NCBI GenBank assembly: GCA_018400515.1
Contig: JAGYMR010000015.1
Span: forward strand, 1-22,627
Length of the DNA stretch: 22,627 nt
Reading direction: 5' to 3'
Source of the DNA: Tangfeifania sp.
GTDB taxonomy: Bacteria > Bacteroidota > Bacteroidia > Bacteroidales > Prolixibacteraceae
Position 1 is the first letter of the stretch, and every line of letters begins with the position of its first letter. Below are positions 17,263-22,627 of this stretch, piece after piece. The notes beneath the pieces are model-generated. The model did not search any database. It was not told the origin of the DNA and saw only the letters and a program-made list of their open reading frames with translations. The position numbers and the translations under genes are program-made.

Positions 17263-20007
17263 TTAACGGGTCAATGCTTCATTGAAGGGTGCTTTGAATA
17301 CGTATTTTCCGGACCCTGTTTCCATTTTCAGGAAGTGGAAATCCATATTTTTGGCAGGAACGGATTCGAGTGCATTGTTCACCCGGCCGTTGACCTTCAC
17401 CGCATTTCCTGTTGTGGGAACAAAAACTTCGGCGGTGGTATTGGCAGGTAATTCCACCGTTAATGTCAGGGTATTATCCTCTATTTTCCATTCGCTGCTA
17501 ATGGTGCCATAGGGCGATTCATGGCTTGCTTTGACATCGTACATTTTGTCACCCGGATGCGGTTGGATAATGATATGTTTGTAGCCGGGGATCTCGCTGT
17601 CGGGTTGGATCCCTGCCACCACTTTGTACAGCCAGTCGCCCACCGCTCCGTAGGCATAGTGGTTAAACGAATTCATTCCCGGATTCTGGAATGTGCCGTC
17701 GGGTTTTATGCCGTCCCAGCGCTCCCAGATAGTGGTGGCACCTTTTGTAATCGGATAGAGCCAGGAGGGATATTCTTTCCGGAAAAGAAGTTTGTACGCT
17801 TCATAAAGGTACCCGTATTCTGACAGCATGTGGCAGATATCGGGAGTACCCAGAAAGCCGGTAGTAATATGTCCGAATTTATTCACATCTTCAGCCAGGC
17901 GCGCAGCCGCTGTCTTCTCCAGTTCAGGAGGCAGCAGTCCGAAAGAGAGGGCTACGACGTAGGCGGTTTGGGTATCGGATGACAGCCGTCCGTTTGGTGT
18001 TACAAATTCCTTATTAAAGGCTTCTTTTACTTTTTCTCCAAGGGATGCATACGCCCGTGCATCTTCGTTTTTTCCCAGGATTTCGGCCACCTGCCGGAGC
18101 AAATTGACCGAGTGGTAATAGTAAGCTGTTGCCAGGAAGTCTTTGGCGGTGGTGGCGCCGGGGTAATCAGACCGGGTGGTGGCATAGGCCAGCCAGTCGC
18201 CGAACTGCCGCTCTTTGGGCTCTCTGAGGTAATCGTCTCCTGCCTCTTCCCGGACAAATTCAACCCACGCTTTCATGCTGTGGTACTGCTCTTCCAGAAT
18301 GCGGGTATCTCCGTAATAGCGGTAAACCACCCACGGCACGATCACAGCGGCATCGGCCCATCCGTGCGATCCGCCCCTGCCCAGAACGTTGGGGATCACA
18401 TGCGGCACGGCTCCGTCTTCGTGCTGGTCGGCAGCCAGGTCGTGCAGCCATTTGGTCCAGAATGCCGCACTTTGCATATTGTAGCAGGAGGTGGGGGCGA
18501 ACACCTGGGCGTCGCCTGTCCAGCCAAGCCTTTCATTTCGCTGCGGACAGTCGGTCGGAACATCCACAAAATTGCCCTTTTGGCCCCAGACAATGTTGTG
18601 TTGTAACTGGTTGATCAATGGGTTGTTACAGCTGAAGGTGCCTGTCCGCTCCAGGTCGGAATGGAGGACAACTCCTGTCAGGATGTCTTTGGTCACCTCT
18701 TTGGGATACCCGGAGATTGCCACGTAGCGGAATCCCTGGAAGGTAAAATGGGGTTCATACACTTCGGTCCCCGATCCTTTACAGGTATAGACCACCTCCT
18801 GTTTGGCAGCCCGGAGGTTCTCTGTGTAAAAGTTCCCCTCTTTGTCGAGCACTTCCGCATGGCGGAGTTTGATGGTCGTTCCTTCGGGACACTGAACTTT
18901 CAGGCGGCACCGGCCCACCATGTTTTGTCCCATGTCGATCACCGTGTCTCCTTCCGGGGTGATGATGATCGCTTTCGGGTCGATCTCTTCGATCCTTCTG
19001 ACCGGCTGGGAGAATGTGCTTACCAGGTGGTCTTTGTCCCGCTTTGTCAGGCGAACCCCTTCCCAGTCACTGTCATTAAAATCCGGTTGGCACCAGCCGT
19101 TTTTTTCAAGCCGGGCATCATAGATCTCCCCGTCGTAGATCTCTGATTTGAGAATGGCGCCGGTAGAGGATTTCCAGGTTTCATCGGTGATTATCCGCCG
19201 GGTTGTTCCGTCGGCCAGCTCAATTTCGATCTGTCCCAGTACTTCCAGGTCGCTGATGTTCTGCAGATCGTTCGAATTGGGGCGGAAGGCCCTGTACCAG
19301 CCGTTTCCGAGCATTACTCCTGTCGCATTGTCTCCTTTCCGGAGCAGATCGGTAATGTCGTACACCTGGTATTGGAGCCGGTTGTCATAACTGGTCCACC
19401 CGGGAGTAAAGAGTTCATCACCCACTTTTTTGCCGTTGAGGAAAAATTCGTACAGTCCAAGACTGGTCGCATAAAGCCGGGCCGATTGGATCTCCTGATC
19501 GATCGTGAAGGCTTTCCGCAACAAAGGAGCGGGGTAGCTGTACTCTTTAAAATCGATGGCGCTCGTTATCCAGCGGGCATCCCAGTCGGAGGGATTCAGC
19601 AATCCCATTTCAAAAAAGGCAGGAGCCGACCATTCGGTAGCGGCACCGCCCTTATCCCAGATCCTGACGCTCCAGTAACATTTCTGCCGTGATTTCAGCG
19701 GACTTCCATCGTATTCCACTAAAATGCTCTGGTCGGAGGCGACCTTTTCACTGTTCCACAGATCTGCCTTCCCGGGGGTAAGGAGCTGGGGGGAGGATGC
19801 TACCAGGATCTGAAAAGCTGTTTGCTCCTGATTGGCTTTTTCGGATAGCATTTTCCAGGAAAAGCGCGGATGAGTTTGCCCGATTCCGAGGGGATCTTTT
19901 TTATACTCACAACGGAGGTCTGATACCTGTGAGGATTGTTCAGCTGCTTGCACCATCCCGGAAATTAAAACCAGGAGGATGATGAGTGAATAAGTGTATT
20001 GTTTCAT
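17263..20007 (-). CDS. GH78 family alpha-L-rhamnosidase, exported (914 aa)
   Basis: An inverting exo-enzyme that removes terminal alpha-L-rhamnose, acting in the periplasm or outside. Seen: a cleavable signal ending near VQAAEQ (about residue 22). An N-terminal Fn3-like module follows (LRCEYKKDPLGIG, PRFSWKM). The rhamnosidase N-domain carries LGLYEFFLNGKKVGDELFTP and GNGWYR. A further sandwich holds DMGQNMVGR and HFTFQGFRY. The (alpha/alpha)6 catalytic domain has DCPQRNERLGWTGDAQ with Asp486, Glu492 (likely acid) and Asp499, and later TTIWERWDG with Glu762 (likely base). It ends with a C-terminal beta domain after IIIQPHPG. Length fits GH78 well. It follows the isomerase gene by 160 bp of AT-rich DNA in which I see no TAnnTTTG core, and is closed by a terminator. 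A second, partial GH78 lies on the other side of the isomerase. Confidence 0.96.
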   Translation of the reverse strand: MKQYTYSLIILLVLISGMVQAAEQSSQVSDLRCEYKKDPLGIGQTHPRFSWKMLSEKANQEQTAFQILVASSPQLLTPGKADLWNSEKVASDQSILVEYDGSPLKSRQKCYWSVRIWDKGGAATEWSAPAFFEMGLLNPSDWDARWITSAIDFKEYSYPAPLLRKAFTIDQEIQSARLYATSLGLYEFFLNGKKVGDELFTPGWTSYDNRLQYQVYDITDLLRKGDNATGVMLGNGWYRAFRPNSNDLQNISDLEVLGQIEIELADGTTRRIITDETWKSSTGAILKSEIYDGEIYDARLEKNGWCQPDFNDSDWEGVRLTKRDKDHLVSTFSQPVRRIEEIDPKAIIITPEGDTVIDMGQNMVGRCRLKVQCPEGTTIKLRHAEVLDKEGNFYTENLRAAKQEVVYTCKGSGTEVYEPHFTFQGFRYVAISGYPKEVTKDILTGVVLHSDLERTGTFSCNNPLINQLQHNIVWGQKGNFVDVPTDCPQRNERLGWTGDAQVFAPTSCYNMQSAAFWTKWLHDLAADQHEDGAVPHVIPNVLGRGGSHGWADAAVIVPWVVYRYYGDTRILEEQYHSMKAWVEFVREEAGDDYLREPKERQFGDWLAYATTRSDYPGATTAKDFLATAYYYHSVNLLRQVAEILGKNEDARAYASLGEKVKEAFNKEFVTPNGRLSSDTQTAYVVALSFGLLPPELEKTAAARLAEDVNKFGHITTGFLGTPDICHMLSEYGYLYEAYKLLFRKEYPSWLYPITKGATTIWERWDGIKPDGTFQNPGMNSFNHYAYGAVGDWLYKVVAGIQPDSEIPGYKHIIIQPHPGDKMYDVKASHESPYGTISSEWKIEDNTLTLTVELPANTTAEVFVPTTGNAVKVNGRVNNALESVPAKNMDFHFLKMETGSGKYVFKAPFNEALTR

Positions 20008-20167
20008 TACATTTAAATTAAGTTTTGTGTTTGAATTTCAATCAAGTACTAAATTTTAACATCATTTTTTTTACAGGGCCCATGGAACTCGCATGAAATT
20101 TTATTGATAATCTTTTGTGATGTTAGCATCATGCTCGTTTCATTGCAATACAATTTAATTCATTGGT

Positions 20168-21595
20168 TCAGCAAATTTTTTCCACCTTCAAATTTAATAT
20201 CTGTCCCAGTTTTTCAATTTTGTGGGCAATATGCCCCACACCGATGGCGGTGTGGTGTGCTGGTCCCTGTTTCGACCACTGGCTGATAAACTCTTTGGGG
20301 TCCAGCGAAAAGCGGTAACGGCTGTTGGTGTTTCCAATCTGAAGGGTTGGTCCGGGAACCGATTCCCCTTCGGCAACCAGCAGGAATACTTCGTCTTTCC
20401 CTTCCACTACCGAGAGCAGGGTGACCGGTCCGTGTTTCACGGTCATTTGGATCGACAGTCCCTTTCCGGGTTTCCCGTGATAAATCGGGAGGGGCACCAG
20501 CTTCACACGTCCTTCGGCGATGGCAAAGTGGGCAGGACCGTCGTGTCCCAGGTAGACCACATCGTCTTTAAAGTCCATGAGGTAGAATTCAGAAAAAGAT
20601 CCGCCTGCCCCGAATTCGGACATGATCTTCATGGCGTGGGCATTTTTTACTTCACACTCACCAGCTACCGGGATGTTTTTTCCGGTCAGCAGCGTATTTC
20701 CGGCAATGACGGAAGTGACGATATTTTCGTAATCATTGCCTGATTCGCCTTCGTAATAGTAGGCCATTGAGCCGAGGTCGTGGTTTTCCACCAGTTTGTC
20801 GAGGGCCAGTGAAGTGCGGGCGGCGCGTTCCATTTCTGCGGGGTCGCATTCGGATGCCACATCGAACGCTTTTTTGAACTCAGCGATTTTTGCCTCCACC
20901 TCGTTGTCGGTGATCTCATCCCGGTATCTTTTCAGTTCGCACATTTCGAGGATTTCGAAGTGCGTTCCGAAGTTGGCACTTTGCCGTGTCAGATCGGTAT
21001 AGACATCCAGCATACCTCCGTAATAGTGTCCCAGCACGCCCATCCGGTTGTTGCGCATGCTTTTGGCCACCCGGGCTGCCTCCGTCCACCCTTCAATTTC
21101 AGTCCAGGCCGCTTCGTCCTGCAGGTAACCCGTTACGATGTCGTAGTGGATTCCGGAGCGGTTAAAAACGCCCGCAATTTCGGGAACCGGGCAGGCCTGG
21201 CAATGTTCGAGCCAAGCCCCGGTCATTTTACCCCGGTCGTTCAGGGCATTGAACGCTTCGTAGTCGAGTTGCGGGACAGGCTGTAGGTTTAACAGGATAA
21301 CCGGCGCCTTTACCTCCTGTGCCACGGGAAGAACCGTGGACGACAGGGCATAGGTGGAGATGTATAAAAATACAATGTCCACATCGCCCGTTTTTAGATA
21401 ATGAGCTGCTTTTCTTGCTTTTTCAGGCGTGTCAACCATTCCTGCATCAAGCACATCAACACCAAAGCTTTCTACTTTCTCTTTGATTTGACGCTGGTAT
21501 TTTTGCAGATGGTCGAGCAATCCTTCGAATTGTCCCCAATAGGTATCGAGGCCAATTCCAAACAATCCGATTCGTGCTTTCATTTTTTCTGCCAT
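20168..21595 (-). CDS. L-arabinose/L-fucose isomerase-family protein (475 aa)
   Basis: A cytosolic protein of the AraA/FucI superfamily (COG2160-like), which interconverts aldoses and ketoses with a divalent metal. Seen: an N-terminal Rossmann-like part (IGLFGIGLDTYWGQFEGL, VDIVFLYISTYALSS); a central domain with RMGVLGHYYGGMLDVYTDL; and a C-terminal region with candidate metal ligands in YYYEGESGND (Glu282/Glu284), AGECEVKNAHA (Glu313/Glu315) and GVGHIAHKI (His455). LGHDGPAH (His351) is a further active-site candidate. The ligand spacing is only approximately that of AraA, so the substrate may differ. No signal peptide is present. The start at 21595 (MAEKMKARIG) is chosen; 21583 is equally possible, and the longer frame to 21643 begins with low-complexity leader. 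It sits between two GH78 genes, 96 bp after the partial one, which suggests it handles the sugar they release. It is not the classical RhaA family. Confidence 0.8.
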   Translation of the reverse strand: MAEKMKARIGLFGIGLDTYWGQFEGLLDHLQKYQRQIKEKVESFGVDVLDAGMVDTPEKARKAAHYLKTGDVDIVFLYISTYALSSTVLPVAQEVKAPVILLNLQPVPQLDYEAFNALNDRGKMTGAWLEHCQACPVPEIAGVFNRSGIHYDIVTGYLQDEAAWTEIEGWTEAARVAKSMRNNRMGVLGHYYGGMLDVYTDLTRQSANFGTHFEILEMCELKRYRDEITDNEVEAKIAEFKKAFDVASECDPAEMERAARTSLALDKLVENHDLGSMAYYYEGESGNDYENIVTSVIAGNTLLTGKNIPVAGECEVKNAHAMKIMSEFGAGGSFSEFYLMDFKDDVVYLGHDGPAHFAIAEGRVKLVPLPIYHGKPGKGLSIQMTVKHGPVTLLSVVEGKDEVFLLVAEGESVPGPTLQIGNTNSRYRFSLDPKEFISQWSKQGPAHHTAIGVGHIAHKIEKLGQILNLKVEKIC

Positions 21596-21691
21596 TCTTC
21601 GGTGATTTTTTTGAGTTATTAAAAATTTATTTTTGTATTTCAATTTTTCGGGTGAATAACCTTCCCGCCTCCAGGGAAAGGCATCAGCCGG

Positions 21692-22627
21692 TTATTTCAG
21701 TGTAATTGTGTACCTCCCGTCTGCCAGTTCAAAGCGGCCTGTTTGCAGTCCTTCGATACCTTCCTGCTTAAAAGAGGGATCCCCCCTTTTCTCTATGAAG
21801 ATTGCTTCCGATGCGTCCGGGGTCAGGGTTACCCGGGCAGTTGTCCCATCAGGAATTTCAAACCGGTAGGTGCAGCGGTTATTTTCTTTTTCCCAGGAAG
21901 AATGGATTCTTCCGAAAGGGGAATGATAGGTGCAGTTAACATGTTCCAGCCCTTTAGGGGTGGCCGGGGATAAATAGAATTTTTTAAATCCGGGATGTTG
22001 CGGATCGGGCCGGATGCCGCCCAGCCATTGGTAAAACCATTGCGAAACGCTGCCGAACATCGGGTGACAATTGGAGTATACATTGTCACTTTCTTTCCAT
22101 GTTTCCCAGAGGGTTGTTGCCCCGTTATCGACCATGAATCCCCAGCCGGGGAAATCGGTACTGTTGACAATTTGGAATACTGTTTCCGGGGCCACCTGTT
22201 TCGACAGCGCTTCCAGGATGTGTTTTGTTCCAAAAATTCCTGTGGTAAGATGTCCTGCCGGCCCCTTATTAACGGCTTTGAGGAGGGAATCGGCCGCAGC
22301 TTGCCGATCGCCGGGGGGCACGATATCGTAATAAAGCAGGTTGGCAAACAGGGTCTGTTTGTTTATTTCTTCTTTCACCGGCTGCTCCCAGTATTTTTTG
22401 CGGAGGAGCACCTCCAGTTTTTCAGCGAGGCGGTGGTATTTCGCTTCGTTTTTGGCATCCTCCATCACGGAGGCAAATGTTTTCATAATCCTTGCGCAGG
22501 CAAGGTAATGACAGGTTCCTGTCAGTTCCACCGGTACGTGGGTCAGCGACTCGTGATCGCCCAGTCCCTCATTGACCCATCCTTCGGGATGGATCCCGGC
22601 GGCCTTTTCCATCCATTTTTTATTGTG
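21692..22627 (-). CDS. GH78-like alpha-L-rhamnosidase, 3' part only (cut by window edge)
   Basis: The final 311 residues of a second rhamnosidase-type enzyme; the frame is open to the window edge and the N-terminal and acid-bearing parts are outside. Seen: the end of the (alpha/alpha)6 barrel with GPAGHLTTGIFGTKHILEAL, the likely catalytic-base motif TTLWETW, and SNCHPMFGSVSQWFYQWLGGI, which replaces the SFNHYAYGAVGDW motif of the neighbouring complete GH78. A C-terminal beta domain follows (HVNCTYHSPFGRIHSSWEKE, TARVTLTPD). The two enzymes therefore belong to different branches and probably differ in linkage or aglycone preference. It precedes the isomerase gene by 96 bp and likely shares its transcript. 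Confidence 0.9.
   Translation of the reverse strand, partial: HNKKWMEKAAGIHPEGWVNEGLGDHESLTHVPVELTGTCHYLACARIMKTFASVMEDAKNEAKYHRLAEKLEVLLRKKYWEQPVKEEINKQTLFANLLYYDIVPPGDRQAAADSLLKAVNKGPAGHLTTGIFGTKHILEALSKQVAPETVFQIVNSTDFPGWGFMVDNGATTLWETWKESDNVYSNCHPMFGSVSQWFYQWLGGIRPDPQHPGFKKFYLSPATPKGLEHVNCTYHSPFGRIHSSWEKENNRCTYRFEIPDGTTARVTLTPDASEAIFIEKRGDPSFKQEGIEGLQTGRFELADGRYTITLK

Noticed and set aside
17080..17451. A 123-codon plus-strand frame starting in the sigma-rhamnosidase gap
   Set aside because: It crosses the terminator hairpin and runs antisense into the GH78 C-terminus; no support as a gene.

Overview
The window looks like part of a carbohydrate-utilisation locus (PUL) from a Bacteroidota chromosome. 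The supporting evidence is a SusC/SusD outer-membrane pair, an ECF sigma factor with a FecR-type anti-sigma factor, many exported glycoside hydrolases and sulfatases, no clear Shine-Dalgarno sequences, and one Bacteroidota-type promoter core (TAnnTTTG). The sequence has mid-range GC. I lean towards a marine or anaerobic Bacteroidales/Marinilabiliales relative, but cannot assign it with confidence. All twelve genes I can support lie on the minus strand, so they are transcribed from high to low coordinates. Both ends of the window cut through genes.

In the order of transcription: (i) the 3' part of a GH78 alpha-L-rhamnosidase (21692-22627), an L-arabinose/L-fucose isomerase-family protein (20168-21595) and a complete GH78 alpha-L-rhamnosidase (17263-20007), closed by a hairpin-plus-T-run terminator (17159-17222). 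(ii) A regulatory unit: ECF sigma factor (16332-16904) with a likely vegetative promoter core, then a FecR anti-sigma factor (15124-16158). A perfect 14-bp inverted repeat sits directly in front of the fecR start. (iii) The glycan-uptake unit: SusC with an N-terminal STN signalling domain (11503-15024), SusD (9872-11494) and an unclassified surface lipoprotein in the SusE/F position (8668-9828), closed by a second terminator (8618-8653). (iv) A depolymerisation unit with short gaps: GH38 alpha-mannosidase, GH92 alpha-mannosidase, a uroporphyrinogen-decarboxylase-family protein, a complete S1 sulfatase and the 5' part of a second S1 sulfatase.

Working model (inference): the STN domain of SusC reports glycan binding to FecR, which releases the ECF sigma factor to raise expression of the uptake genes. 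SusD and the SusE/F-position lipoprotein capture the glycan at the cell surface. Sulfatases, alpha-mannosidases and alpha-rhamnosidases then trim it. The enzyme set points to a sulfated glycan with alpha-mannosyl and alpha-L-rhamnosyl residues. The isomerase between two rhamnosidase genes may act on the released deoxysugar. The uroporphyrinogen-decarboxylase-family protein lacks the heme-pathway signature and could be a methyl transferase acting on methylated sugars; this is the least explained member of the locus.

The most unusual non-coding features are two overlapping, mutually exclusive hairpins in the fecR-susC gap and the 14-bp inverted repeat just upstream of fecR.
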